Positions 45,491-57,410 of a stretch of DNA of 64,000 nucleotides are shown piece after piece. Position 1 is the stretch's first letter. Each line of letters starts with the position of its first letter. This stretch comes from Parastagonospora avenae f. sp. tritici 18332-5 (lineage: Eukaryota; Ascomycota; Dothideomycetes; Pleosporales; Phaeosphaeriaceae): contig JAFJTR010000109.1 in NCBI GenBank assembly GCA_022559985.1, positions 24,219 to 88,218 of the forward strand, written 5' to 3'. The translations under genes and the position numbers were made by a program. The notes beneath the pieces are model-generated. The model did no database searches and was not told the origin of the DNA. It was given only the letters and a program-made list of their open reading frames with translations.

Positions 45491-46141
45491 TTTGATGTTG
45501 TGGTAGAGCTGTGGTAGTACGGCTTTCATCCGAACTTTCATCCGCTTGCGTGACGTGAAGTGAGGCTAAAAGACAGGTTACCATTGCGAGCAGGAGGTAG
45601 TTCAGGTACGTCGGCCAGGTAACGTGTTGGAAGGGCTAAGCGCTGACGACAATGGTGTAAGGACCGGAGTACACTGTTGGAGGCTTTGGTGTCAAGGCAG
45701 ACTTTGACGTTGATATTGATCAACGCAGTCGCGTCGAGTTGGGTGCCACGCCTGCACGATACATGGTCGAACTGCAAAAAGAAGCACGAAGACAATACAT
45801 GTCACGACATGGAGGAAGTCGTACAATCTGATAATTGCATCTAAATCCGGCGTTCGATGTGTCCTTGTTTCAGCCCCACGGGCCGCAGCATGGGTGGCCT
45901 GGCGTGTTGCCCTGCCAACGTCCGGCAACTAAACAAGCCCGCAGCAGCCGGAACCTTTGCACTGCACCGCACGCAAACCGCACCCGTCACCGACAGACAT
46001 TCATATCGCATTCCTGAGGCGCATTCGTTACGTTGCCGCAGACCCCCAATTGCTTCTTTCGCTGCATTCGACGATACCCATATTACGCGATTCCCTTTCG
46101 GCGCGTCTTGTCGCAATCACAACACCGTCGCACAAGTGGCC
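45491..46141. other. intergenic region upstream of chitin synthase
   Basis: About 650 bp. A direct repeat of TTTCATCCG occurs near 45526-45544. The remainder should contain the chitin synthase promoter and leader. No gene supported. Confidence 0.45.
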
Positions 46142-49100
46142 ATGGAGCGATCCACAACACCGGGCGGTACACACTACGGACGGCCGCCCGCATATGACGA
46201 CGAGGATGGCTTCTCCCCAAACATGCAAGGAGGCTCAACAATGCGCTTGTTGACAAACGTCGACGACAGCCACAGCTACATGCCGTGAGTATCTCTCCCA
46301 CGTTGTTCATTCTTTCTGCTCTTTTTGTCATTCCATTCCACTCCATACTCATCTCCCCCTCCACGTAGAAGACCCTCTTCCGAAGAGTCGGCTTCATCCA
46401 TGTCGGGCGCGAATAGCACCACGGCAGCGCTGGGCGCGCGCATGACTTCTTCAGAGGTTGGCAAGCAAAAGGCCGCCGAGTCGGGCATCGTCGACTTCTT
46501 GCGAGAGGCCGGCGACGCGCTGAACTCGAGCTCTGGCGCTGCTGCCGTCTCTTCGGCGCAGCCCATGCCGCGACGGAAGACGCTCAATGTCCGGTTTGTC
46601 GACCCTGCAAAGTCGAAGAAGCGCTCGAATCTGGAGAAGAACCCAGGCTTACCCATCTCCCATCCCTACAGACCACATTCGCCCACGCGCGCATATCAAT
46701 CCACAGTATCTTCACTATCACGGACGCCCTCTGTGATGGATACGGCACCGAACATGCCGCCACCATCAGAAGACTCGCCCTCATATGTGCCGTACCGACG
46801 GCCATTGTCACCTGACCGATCGTATTCACCCACACGCACATCAGTCGACTACTCACGACCAGCCGCCTCATCAATCTCGTATGAGCCAGCAGATCTGAAT
46901 GGCAGCCCGCGGCCGGGCACTCCATCATCCCGATATGGCGGTGGCCGACCAGGCAGCCCTAAGCGGCCACTACCCCCTGCGCCATTGTTCTCTGGTGCTG
47001 CGCGGCCGGTTTCGCGCGATTCTGAAATGACCATGGACATGACCGACATGACTTCGATACCCATTGACGAGGACGACCCTTTCACAGAGCGAGGAGAGAG
47101 CCGTCCAGACCTGCATTCGCGCGCTTCATACATGTCCGACGACACCTACACAGACGTATACACCACAGTCGACGAGAAAGAAAAGGTCGAGCACTACGGG
47201 CCCGCCCCAGATGGTGCACAGACGCGACGTGGAGCGCGAGACGCAGTCATGACCAAGAAGGAGGTCCGCTTGATCAACGGTGAACTTATCCTGGAGTGTA
47301 AAATTCCCACCATCTTGTACAGTTTCCTGCCGCGACGCGACGACATCGAGTTCACGCACATGCGATACACGGCCGTGACCTGCGATCCAGACGACTTTGT
47401 GGAGCGCGGCTACCAATTACGACAGAACATTGGCAACGCGCGTGAGACCGAGCTCTTCATCTGCATTACCATGTACAATGAGAACGAAATTGATTTCACG
47501 CGGACGATGCACGGTGTCATGCAGAACATCAGCCACTTCTGCTCGCGCATGAAGTCGCGAACATGGGGCAAAGACGGATGGCAGAAGATTGTCGTCTGCA
47601 TCATCTCCGATGGTCGCGGAAAGGTGCACCCCCGTACGCTCGATGCGATTGCAGCCATGGGTTGTTTCCAGGAAGGCATTGCAAAGAACCACGTCAACCA
47701 GAAGGAGGTCACTGCTCACGTGTACGAGTACACTACGCAAGTCTCTCTGGATTCGGACCTCAAGTTCAAGGGTGCTGAGAAGGGCATTGTGCCTTGCCAG
47801 ATGATCTTCTGTCTCAAGGAGCGCAACTCCAAGAAGCTCAACTCGCATCGTTGGTTCTTCAACGCATTTGGGCGGGCCCTGAACCCCAATGTGTGCATTC
47901 TGCTCGACGTGGGAACCAAGCCTGGACCAAAGGCGTTGTACCATCTCTGGAAAGCGTTCGACACAGACTCATCTGTAGCTGGAGCTGCAGGCGAGATCAA
48001 GGCTGGCAAGGGCAAAGCGTGGCTCGGACTTCTCAACCCGCTTGTTGCGTCGCAGAACTTTGAGTACAAGATGTCCAATATCCTCGACAAGCCGCTTGAG
48101 TCGGTGTTTGGCTACATTACTGTGCTGCCTGGTGCGCTGTCGGCATATCGATACCACGCGCTGCAAAACGATCACACAGGCCATGGCCCCCTCAGTCAAT
48201 ACTTCAAGGGAGAGACACTGCATGGTCAGGATGCTGACGTGTTTACTGCCAACATGTACTTGGCTGAAGATCGTATTCTTTGTTGGGAACTTGTTGCGAA
48301 GCGCAGTGAGCAGTGGGTCTTGAAGTATGTCAAGGCGGCGACGGGAGAGACTGATGTGCCTGGTAAGTCATGCAATGTGTTTGAAATCACATTTACTAAC
48401 GTCAATAGACTCCGTCCCCGAATTTATCTCGCAACGTCGTCGTTGGCTCAACGGAGCCTTCTTCGCTGCTGTCTACTCCCTCCTCCACTTCAAGCAAGTA
48501 TGGTCGACCGACCACACCATCTGGCGCAAGATCCTGCTGCACATCGAATTCGTGTACCAATTCGTGCAACTGCTCTTCACCTTCTTCTCGCTCGCCAACT
48601 TCTACCTGACCTTCTTCTTCGTCGCCGGCTCCCTCGCCGACCCGAAAATGGATCCCTTCGGCCACAACATTGGAAAATACGTGTTCTACGTCCTTCGCTA
48701 CACGTGCACACTGCTCATCTGCATGCAATTCATCCTCTCGATGGGCAATCGACCACAAGGCGCCAAGAAGATGTTTTTCTGGAGTATGATCATGTATGGT
48801 GTCATCATGGCCTATACAACCTTCGCATCCTTCTACATCGTCGTAATCCAACTCAAGGACCCCAAAGCCCCGAAAACACTCGGTAACAATGTCTTCACCA
48901 ACCTCATCATATCCTCCGCCACAACCATCGGTCTCTACTTCCTGATGTCCTTTATGTATTTCGACCCGTGGCACATGTTCACCTCGTCAGCGCAATACTT
49001 CGCCTTACTCCCCTCGTACATCGCCACCCTGCAAGTCTACGCCTTCTGCAACACGCACGACATCACCTGGGGCACCAAGGGCGACAACGTAGCCAAAACC

Positions 49101-49685
49101 GATCTCGGCGACGCCAAAGCCAAGACCAAAAACGTCGTCGAGCTCGAAATGCCCAGCGAGCAACTCGACATCGATTCCGGCTACGACGAGGCCCTGCGCA
49201 ACCTTCGCGACCGCGTCGAAGTGCCCGAACCCCCCATTTCCGAATCACAGCAGCAGGAAGACTACTACCGCGCCGTGCGCACCTACATGGTCGTCATCTG
49301 GCTCATCTCCAATGCGATTCTCGCAATGGCTGTCAGTGAAGCATACGGCAACCGCGCGGTAACCAACAATTTCTATCTGACTTTCATCCTCTGGGCTGTC
49401 GCGGGCCTCGCGTTCTTCCGTGCCATCGGCAGCACGACGTTCCTGGTGATAAACTGGATCCACAAGATCATGGAGACGAAGCTCAAGTGGGAGGATCGCA
49501 TGGAGGACAAGAAGGGGAGGACGAATCTTGGGGGCGGGCGCAGGTTGGGAGGGTGGAAGGCGAAGTTTGGGCTGGGATGGGGCGGCGGGAGTGGTTTGAC
49601 GAGTTGGATGAGTGGGAGTAGTATTAAGAGTAAGATGAGTAGTATGGCGCCGAGTAGTTGGGGCGGCAGCAGTGTGGGGAGATAA
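46142..49685 (+). CDS. chitin synthase (class I-III, GT2 family)
   Basis: Three exons (46142-46284, 46369-48362, 48409-49685) give 1137 aa. A long Ser/Pro-rich cytosolic N-terminus (about 300 residues) precedes the chitin synthase N domain (LINGELILECKIP, EFTHMRYTAVTCDP). The catalytic core shows ELFICITMYNEN, VVCIISDGRGK, CILLDVGTKPGP, the donor-saccharide EDR in YLAEDRILCWELV, and the processivity motif QRRRWLNG split by the second intron. About seven membrane segments follow. The enzyme polymerises UDP-GlcNAc into chitin at the plasma membrane. The motifs fit division 1 (classes I-III); I cannot separate class I from III with certainty. The last 70 residues are Gly/Ser-rich. Confidence 0.94.
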
Positions 49686-50070
49686 AGGGGGAGGAAAGAG
49701 GATGGGGGTAATGATTTGATGACACCTTTGGGCCTGGACAGGCTATTTTTTGCAATGGCGTTTTGGATGAGGAAAGTTGTGTGTAGATAGTAGGCTTTGT
49801 CGTCTTGGATATGGATGACGGAGTTAATGACATCAGACTTGTATATTGTCAAATCATTTCGTTGCGTGAGTTCACAAAGAACTTCTCGTGTTGTGGTTTC
49901 GTACATGTCGATTCAGGAAATTCATATTCAAGGTATCAATCTGCAAAACCAAACATCCAATACAGTAGAGGTAATTCACAACGCCAGGTATCATATCACT
50001 CCCAATCCCAACCCCCCCACCCCACCCATCATAACCCAAAACTCCCAAACACCTCTTCCCATCCCCCGAC
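49686..50070. other. convergent 3' region
   Basis: 385 bp between the convergent chitin synthase and Csm1/Pcs1 genes, C/T-rich near the end. Presumed 3' untranslated sequence and terminators; no separate element seen. Confidence 0.45.
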
Positions 50071-51697
50071 TTACTCATCCTCTTCCTCCAACACGATCTT
50101 CTTACTCATACTATCCACAACCTTGCAATAAAATTTGGCCGCCTGGCCGCGCGGAAAGCAAATCTCCTCAGTCAAGTAATCCGGCAACAAGTCGAGTAGC
50201 TCGCGATCCCGCTGGTCATTGAGGAGCGGCTGGTACACGAATTCCGTGTCTTCGTATGCGGAGTCCGCGGAGGCAGCAACGGTGAGGTGGAAGTGCAGAG
50301 CTGGCGAAGTGTTAGTGGGTGGGATGAGAGAGGGAGGGCTTTCGACGTACTTCCATTCCTTCCAGTTTGCAGACAGTCATAGACGTCTTCCTCGTCTTCG
50401 TTGCGCTTCATGCCGAGGATGATGAGGTTGGTTAGGTCGCTGTAGAGATCGACTTTTTGCTTTGCTAGCTGGGCTTCCTTGGCGGCTTCGGCTGTGCCGA
50501 GCAAGACGACGCCGTTTGATCTGGGCTTCACGGCGCTTCCGGGGACGTTCTTGGACTCGGGTTGCTGCGAGGAGCGCGCGGCGGCGAGTTTGTTGGAAAG
50601 TGTTTTGTTCTCGTTTTGCGCAGCGGTGAGGGAGTCGGAGAGTTTCTTGTTGTCGGATGTGAGGCGCGTGTTTTCTTTGGAGAGCGAGGCGAGTTCGTTC
50701 TTCGTCGAGGAGAGGTCGGATGTGCGTGATTGGAGTTCTGCCAACTGCTGTTTTAGGGCTTTGATGACTGCGTCTTGGTCTACATATATTGTCAGCTTTC
50801 ATACAGCACCTCAATACCGCCAAACTTACCCTTTGCAGTCTGCTCAGTCCTCTTCCTCAGCTGGTCAAAGTTGGACTCCTTCCCTGACGACGCCGCGTCC
50901 TTGAGCGTCTCGTACTTGACAGTCATAGCCTCCAGCTTCCTCGTCATATCGCCGACTTTCCGCCGCAGAATCGGGTCTCGCTCGGAATCTGACGCGCTTC
51001 CCGCTCGCCGTGCACCAGCTGAAGCCTGTCGCGCTCTGCGTGGTTGAACTTGTGCGCGCCGTGCAGATGGTCGCGGTGGCGGCGGCATGCTCTCTGGTAT
51101 CTCATCCACCTCTATCGAGTCCTCGATATCCATGGGGTCTTCCTCCAGCTCAGGCTGCGTCTCCGGGATCGTCACAGGCTCAGGCTCTGCTGTCACACGC
51201 TTCAACCGCGCCTTCGTCTCCTTCTTTGGCGCAGGTTCTTTTGCTGCCGGTTTGCGCCCTCTCTTCGCCGGCGCCGGTGCCTCTACCATATCTTCCTGTG
51301 CCTTCGCTGGTCGACCCCTCTTAGTGGCCTTGACAGGTGGCGCGACGTCATCCTCAAACTCATCGACCTCTTCCGTGTCGCTGCCATTGACGTCTTTGCG
51401 CTCAGCAAGTGCTTTGCGCCCACCCTTAGCCGGCGCCTTCTTCGCGACGGCCGCATTCGTCTTCTTCACGCCCAGCACGCTCGAACCGCTGACCCGACGC
51501 GTCTCCGGCCTCCCTTTGGCCGTCGCCTTAGTCGCGGGTGCCGTTGCTTTTGTTTGCGCGGCTTTTCCACGCGCTTTCTTCGCGGGCGCCTTGTTTTCGG
51601 CGTTGGACTCGGGTGTGGGCAGCGCGTTGAGCTCGTCGTCGTCGGAGCCCGAGTCGACGGTGAAGGAGTAGTTTGCGATCGCACTGCGGGGCGCCAT
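50071..51697 (-). CDS. monopolin complex subunit Csm1/Pcs1-like
   Basis: Three exons (50830-51697, 50351-50779, 50071-50300), both introns 50 nt, give 508 aa. The N-terminal half is disordered, Ala/Lys/Pro-rich and basic, with AT-hook-like cores (KRGRPAK, KRGRKPA). A long coiled coil spans roughly residues 250-370 (KLEAMTVKYETLK, then ELASLSKENTRLTSDNKKL). The C-terminal globular domain carries the Csm1/Pcs1 signature: LYSDLTNLIILGMKR, YDCLQTGRNG/TLHFHL, DRELLDLLPDYLTEEI and AAKFYCKV. In yeasts this protein clamps kinetochore microtubule attachment sites and acts in meiotic mono-orientation and rDNA silencing. It starts at MAPRSAIAN; the frame is open upstream without conserved sequence. Confidence 0.9.
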
Positions 51698-51956
51698 TTC
51701 GTGCGATTCGGTGATGCGCGCGTAAATCCGTGTGGTGGTGTTGTTGTACCGTCCGTTGCTAGTTCGCGACGTGCGATAGGAAGTGGGATGTGTAAACAAC
51801 ATGGCCCGAGCGCGACTTCCCGGTGCTCGTGCGCGCCTACTCCGCAACACCATCTTTGAACATCACGAGATGTAGATCATACAACACTCGATTAGTGTAC
51901 CATGGGCAAACTGAAATGGTTTGAAATTATCAAAGTACCTCAACTCGACGTCCTAT

Positions 51957-52736
51957 TCATTTCACCATATCCCTCCAAACCCCACCCATCACCTCATCCC
52001 AATCCCGGACAATCTTTCCCGCCATCCCCGCCCCAATACATTCCTCCCCCTTCTTCCACTTCCCCCTAACCTCCTCTACAAACTCCTCCACACTCAACGC
52101 CCCCTGATTCTTCTCCTTCTTATTATCATCCGGATCCTCTCTCTCGCGATGTAAATCCGTCGCCACCGTCGGCGGCGCAATCTCCACCACCTTCACCTTC
52201 GTATCGAGGAGCTGTTGGCGCAGCGCCACGGACCAGAAGTGCGCGAAGGCTTTTGTACCGTTGTACACGGGGTTTTGAATGCTGAAGGGTACGAAGCCGA
52301 GGACGGAGGATACGTTGACAATGAGTGGGTGTTGCATGGTCTTGAGATGGGGGAGCAAGTGCAGGGCGAGATGCATGGGGCCGCGGATGTTGATGTCGAT
52401 TTCCTGGTCTGCTTTACTTGCGAAATCTTTGGCAGAGTCGGTGTTCACATCCAGAGGTCGTTGCACGCCGGCGTTGTTGATGAGACAATCGAGCTCAGGG
52501 TGTTCGGATGTTAATTTCTTGACGAAGGCGGGTATTGAGTCGACCTTTCCCGTGTCAAGGACGTAGTATGCTGCTGCACCGATCTCTTTGCTCGCAGATT
52601 GGAGGTTCGATTCGGTGCGCCCGCAGATGATGACTTTCTTGCCGTCTTTGATGAGTTGGTGGGCGAGGGCTTTGCCGATGCCGCCGCCTCCGCCGGTTAC
52701 GAGGGCGCAGTTGAAAGAATAGTTTGAGGAAGACAT
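51957..52736 (-). CDS. short-chain dehydrogenase/reductase (DltE-like)
   Basis: A single exon of 259 aa. The N-terminal cofactor site is CALVTGGGGGIGKAL (TGxxxGIG), followed by the structural NNAG (LINNAGVQRPL), the catalytic Ser in NVSSVLGFVP and the pair Y-N-G-T-K (YNGTKAFAHFWS). EIAPPTVATDLH matches the segment after the active site in DltE-type fungal oxidoreductases. All catalytic residues are present. An NAD(P)H-dependent cytosolic reductase or dehydrogenase of unknown substrate, apparently not tied to the metabolic neighbourhood, which lies more than 16 kb away. Confidence 0.92.
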   Translation of the reverse strand: MSSSNYSFNCALVTGGGGGIGKALAHQLIKDGKKVIICGRTESNLQSASKEIGAAAYYVLDTGKVDSIPAFVKKLTSEHPELDCLINNAGVQRPLDVNTDSAKDFASKADQEIDINIRGPMHLALHLLPHLKTMQHPLIVNVSSVLGFVPFSIQNPVYNGTKAFAHFWSVALRQQLLDTKVKVVEIAPPTVATDLHREREDPDDNKKEKNQGALSVEEFVEEVRGKWKKGEECIGAGMAGKIVRDWDEVMGGVWRDMVK

Positions 52737-53292
52737 GTTGGTAAATGTTAGTTTGAAGCAAGAGGAAGTCTACTTGATCGCTGTACTTGGGGTATATAAT
52801 TGTGCCTAAGCATTTCGTAGTCCGGCTAGTCATGTCGCCACATGCCGTCATGCTTGTGATGGTACGAATGCGTCACAGTACATTTGGAATATCAGATCGT
52901 ACGAGTGGCTCCGGTTGATCCGACGCGCTTTTAATGCACCAAGGCTGGGCTAGTGTAGTGCGGAATTCTACAGGCCCGTCGTGTACTGGCAGATACTTAG
53001 AACGTGACACTGTACGTGATCGCCGTGGTTATTCGACAGGACAGCGTACTGCGTGTCAAAAAGCGTGGATACGGGTAAATGCTGCTCATCAGTCGACTCC
53101 CGACTCTTGAAGAGAACACTGCACATAGAGATTCTTTCCGGATGCTTCATTCCAATGCATGCTGTTGGTACATTTGCCGTATCTACAGTTCACCTTCGTT
53201 CCCAAATCATCCTCCCCATCACATGCGATGATCAACCGCATGGACCATTCTTTTCTTCGTCTCTCCCTCCGTCCCTCATGCCCATATCAAGC
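52737..53292. other. intergenic region
   Basis: About 555 bp: the promoter of the SDR and the 3' flank of the ATP synthase subunit gene. A CT-rich tract lies near 53240-53290. No gene supported. Confidence 0.45.
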
Positions 53293-53715
53293 TTATTTTC
53301 CCTGCACCTTGTCCGCCGCCTTCTCAATGTATTGCCTGTATAACCAATCAGTTCCCAACACTCTCGACACATGTTGATATCGAGAAACAGCCGTATACGC
53401 CCGTTTTCGTTCATCGCGGAAGATGTAAAATAGCGTCGACGTACTTTACAAAGCTCTCCTCGTCCTTGCTCTTCGCGTTGATGGGAGGCGAGGTCGGGGC
53501 CTCGGCCTTCTTGCCGCCCGTGGCGAGCACTGCACCGCCAATGGTTACGGTGAGGGTTGCGATGGCGAGCTAGAAGTGGGGGGAATTAGCCTGGGTTCTT
53601 CTTTGGTCGGAGGAGGAGGCGCATGGCTCGGGAGGGAGCTTCAAAGCTTTTTTTCCGGGCGACGTACGATGTGCGATCCGACCTGGCGGCCCATGATGTT
53701 GTACATAGCGACCAT
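53293..53715 (-). CDS. mitochondrial F1Fo ATP synthase subunit k (Atp19-like)
   Basis: Three small exons (53668-53715, 53445-53569, 53293-53335) encode 71 aa. MYNIMGRQVGSH, then LAIATLTVTIGGAVLAT (one membrane segment), the linker ending PINAKSKDEESFV and the end KQYIEKAADKVQGK match the layout of Atp19: Met-Gly near the start, one TM helix, a 'KDEE-F-Y' tail. It is an accessory subunit at the dimer interface of the Fo sector in the inner membrane. Three in-frame ATGs lie close together (53715, 53706, 53694); the first is given. The exons are too short to be found as a single frame, so the gene is easily missed. Confidence 0.82.
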
Positions 53716-54027
53716 ATTTGCGGTATTGGAGGTTCAACGGGCCGTAAAGTGGCGGATGAAGAGTCAATGGATGGGGGTTCCTGAGAGTCGTTGGGGGTGG
53801 TTTAGCTATGCCGAAAGCTTCGCGGATGATGTTGCGGCCGCGGGTGCTTAGTCATGCACATCAAGCCACAGTGTGGCGTCAAGAGCGGAAAGTGACGTCT
53901 GAAGCGAGCCGAGGTGGGAAAGAATGTAGGCAGACGTTCTGGACATTGACATTGGACGCGACTCTTTCCTCTCTTCTTTTCCCCAATCCCACCTTTATAG
54001 CACAGAGAAGAGAAACATTCAGCAACC
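53716..54027. promoter_or_regulatory. bidirectional promoter between two mitochondrial-protein genes
   Basis: 312 bp separate the start codons of the subunit k and MTFP1 genes, compact enough for a shared promoter. No specific site was identified with confidence. Confidence 0.5.
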
Positions 54028-55024
54028 ATGGCGAAAGACAATAAGCCCCACAACGACACCTTCACCGACATCCCCCACGAGCGCCCAGACCCACGCCCCG
54101 ACTTCAGCACCCCACCCGCACGCAAGCAGCTCCCCAAAGAACTCCAAGACACGCTCAACGATGACGAGAAACTCTGGGAAGTTCTCTACGAGGGTAAAGC
54201 CGAAGATACCACCGACACCAACATCCGCTATGCCGCCTACGCCTCGCGCCTGCGCACCATCATGCTCTCCGCCCACCGCTACGTCGCATACACATCGGAC
54301 ATAGGCGAGTCCTTCCGCCCTGTTGCGCATCCGTACTGGGTGCGCGGCGCGTATGGAGTCAGTTGGGCGTATCTGCTGGGCGATGTGGGTCATGAGGGGT
54401 ATAAAGCGTACATACGGAATCAGCGCACGCTGCATCCGGAGAATTACATTGAGGTGCAGGAGAATGAGAAGGGACCAGAACTTACAGCATCCCCGACAAA
54501 GTCGATATTCCAGAGTGTAAAGGATGTTGCGAAACAGGCGACGAATGCGGAGGGTGTGAAGATGGGCGCGACGCCGGGGGCGTTAACGGGCGACCATGTT
54601 ACGCCAGGCTTAATCCCCGCGATTGAGGATTACAGAGCAGTCATGGCGCAAAGGGCGGTGTTTCAGGCGGTGGCGAGTATGGGCCTGCCGGCGTTCACGA
54701 TTCATAGCATTGTGAGGTATTCGGGACGGGCCCTGAAGGATGCGAAGAATAAGACGTTGAGGACTTGGGGGCCGATTGGGGTGAGTCGATACGATCGCTG
54801 GTCATCTGTATGCGACACTAATGTTTTGACTCTAGCTCGGTCTTGCAGCAGTACCCTTCTTACCATACATGTTCGACGAGCCGGTAGAGCACGCCACCGA
54901 ATGGATCTTCTACAATGCGTTCAAGACATTTGGCGGCGAGAAGGCTGTAGAAGGAAGGCCGGTGACTGGTGCGAAGGAGTTGAGGAAAGAAGAGAGCCAG
55001 AGTGTGAACCTCAAGGAGTTGTGA
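54028..55024 (+). CDS. mitochondrial fission process protein 1 (MTFP1/MTP18) homologue
   Basis: Two exons, 54028-54780 and 54836-55024 (55-nt intron), give 313 aa. After a Pro-rich N-terminus, the conserved blocks IRYAAYASRLRTI, YVAYTSDIGESFRPV and YGVSWAYLLGDVGHEGYKAY are followed, after an insert of about 60 residues, by RAVFQAVASMGLPAFTIHS and PIG/LGLAAVPFLPYMFDEPVEHATEW. These are the MTP18 domain, with three or four short membrane segments. The human protein is in the inner mitochondrial membrane and promotes fission. The downstream splice is phase 0 and restores the PIGLGLAAVPFLP segment. It shares a short promoter region with subunit k. Confidence 0.9.
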
Positions 55025-56217
55025 TGTTGCGATGATCGTCCAACATGATGCTATGGCTCAGATGTTGTTGTTACGAGTAGATAGTGATTACGATGCATAC
55101 GATTCGCTCTATAGTATAATGTATATACGATCATCATGCACTGTTGATGATAGGTTTAAGTATCAGGGCATAGAAGGTAGAACCCCGTGAGTTCGTTTTT
55201 TCTAGTGACGCTACGCAAAGAACTATGCTCTATATAGCTGCTACTTAGAAAGTCTTGCCAGTCACTTCTGGTCGCTAGCAATACTAGTCCTTGAAATTCT
55301 GGTCCATCCCCACGATTGCAGGGCGAAACTTATTCTCTATTCATGAAAGACAATTCAAGTATGCAAAAGCATTGCATGTCACGAGTAAACCTATCACGAG
55401 AATCCGACGGGCCGCCAACGGGCCGCCTTCGGGTCACGTGCAGCCAGATCACGTGCTGTAGACTATATCAACCTAGAGAACTCCTTGATTACTCCTCAAG
55501 GATTCGTCTTAATACAAGCTTCTACCTATATCTGACTCCTGCTTCCAACAGTGCCCCACAATTCGAACCCTTCCTACTCCTACCTGGATAGGCAGTCGTC
55601 AAGATATATACTTTTATCCCACAACCTACACTTTCCTCTTTCCTATCTTGCAAAAGATGGCGGGCTCAGGACGAGGCACGACACATTCCGCCAAGGGAAA
55701 GGCAGCGATCCGTTTAGGATCTGCCGAGGTCTCGAGCACTCAGTCTCCAGAGCTCGACGCCGCGGCGCAGCTCACGAGCGAGTAAGCTGGGTCCAGCAGA
55801 CTCAGACCGGACGAGTCTGGTCTTGAAGATCTGGAAAACGACGACCCTGAGGGATCACAGTGGCTCTTCTGCGAACTCCTGGGCCAATCACAGCGGCTGT
55901 AGGCCAATCTCGCCAGAGCGTCTGAGGAAATCTGGTTCGGGTTCAGGCGGTACTCGCCAAAAGCCAGTGAGGGCAGACATCATCAACTTCAACCCAGTAG
56001 TTGCCACCTTACATAACGTCTACGAACCTAGATTGTCACAGCGATCGATAGCGCTCATTCTGATGCGTATTTTGCGCCCACCTTGACCATGTCTAGCCTC
56101 ACAGATCGCCCCGAGGTCGTCGGCCAAATCCACTCATCCACGCCCGTATCCTCACCTCCTTCCGTCCTTCTATCACCATTAATAGACTGAAGCGACTCGT
56201 CAGAACCTACAGCAGAG

Positions 56218-56970
56218 ATGCCCACACGGCCCCGCGGCAGAGGAGTACACAATGAGGACGACCAGGACCGTCCAGACGAGTTCCCTGGTCGTCGTGGAGC
56301 TACATACACACCAAGGGTTGAGAAATTGGAGGACGTCGTTCAGGTTCTACGGGATACAAATATGTCGTTTGAAGAGATGATCGAGACGTGGGTGAGATCT
56401 CGTCCGGGCTCTGAAGACGCCCATGTGTCCCATCGCCAGTACCGCACTGTACGTCAGCGACGGGAGGCAATTTTAAGAGCTTTACGACTGTTGACAGCAA
56501 AGGATATATATTAGGACGTGGCAGTACATACTCGGTGCGCCTCTGAGTTGGACGAGCTTATTACCTTTTCCCCATTCTCTAAATTTACTGTTGAGTTTAC
56601 CTTAAAGTCATTAGACTACTAACATGGCACGGCTCGAGTCCAAGAGGTGGCTCCCAGTTGGTATTATCTTCTTCATTAACTGCTTAGCAACTGACGGTCT
56701 CATCGCCAGACATATTCAGCCCGAGACAAGCATAAAAAAGTCGCTCAACGCATCTTTACAGTGACGAGTATAGTATGTTTCTCCCGCGCACGGCAGAGCT
56801 CCAACACCTTCTCCTCATGCTTAGACCTCTACCTCGTCGGGTCTGATGTATATCGACGTGTGATTGAGACGCTGCATGGCTTTGGCATATGTCATAGCTA
56901 CTATCATGCCAACTCTCTGATAAAAGAGGTAGCCGAACACGCGTCTGTACGTGTCACTCCTCAAAGCTGA
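56218..56970 (+). pseudogene. relic of a DUF6589-type fungal element protein
   Basis: One frame, interrupted by four stops (the first at 56512-56514), shows an N-terminal helical segment (LEDVVQVLRDTNMSFEEMIETWV) and, after about 70 codons, HKKVAQRIFTVTSIVCFSRARQSSN followed by YLVGSDVYRRVIETLHGFGICHSY. This order resembles fungal DUF6589 proteins, repetitive mobile-element-associated genes. The C-terminal DUF6589 core is absent; the frame runs into the CCAAT repeats. All four stops can be explained by C-to-T changes, which is compatible with RIP but not diagnostic. Confidence 0.5.
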
Positions 56971-57410
56971 CTAGTCTCCCTCAAAACCCTAGAGTACACA
57001 GTTCTCTACGCTACAGCAAACTCCTAGGCCAATCAATCAACGCGCTACCATTGCGACTCAAACTGCTGCAAACTTCTGGGCCAATCGAGCGATAGCACCA
57101 CAGCTATTCCTATCGGTACAGGATTTCTGAGAGCTTCTGTAAACTCCTGGGCCAATTAAAGGATAGCACTGAGGCCTTACTCGGACAGAGCTGGAACCTG
57201 CCGAAATAGAACTTCTGCAAACTCCTAGGCCAATCAGAAATAGCTACCTGTAGTTTCAGTATATGTTACTGGTGGCGGGCATACATCATGACATCACACG
57301 CAGTACACGGGGCAAACTTTTTAACCAAATCCTTCTATTGATTACCAAAAGAATCGAACTCCTGGACCTCTCAGAGCCCACTGCCCGCCGACAGCTGGAC
57401 CCGCCACAGT

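Noticed and set aside
46325..48886. An 853-codon open frame on the plus strand
   Set aside because: It starts inside the first intron of the chitin synthase gene and reads through the second intron into a wrong frame; the spliced model restores QRRRW.
51044..51859. Long open frame opposite the Csm1/Pcs1 gene
   Set aside because: It is the antisense of the low-complexity basic N-terminus and has Arg/Leu-rich, motif-free sequence; the minus-strand gene is clearly real.
57340..57370. Possible tRNA-derived B-box on the minus strand
   Set aside because: A hairpin around GAGTTCGATTC resembles a T arm, but no A-box, anticodon arm or acceptor stem could be laid out.
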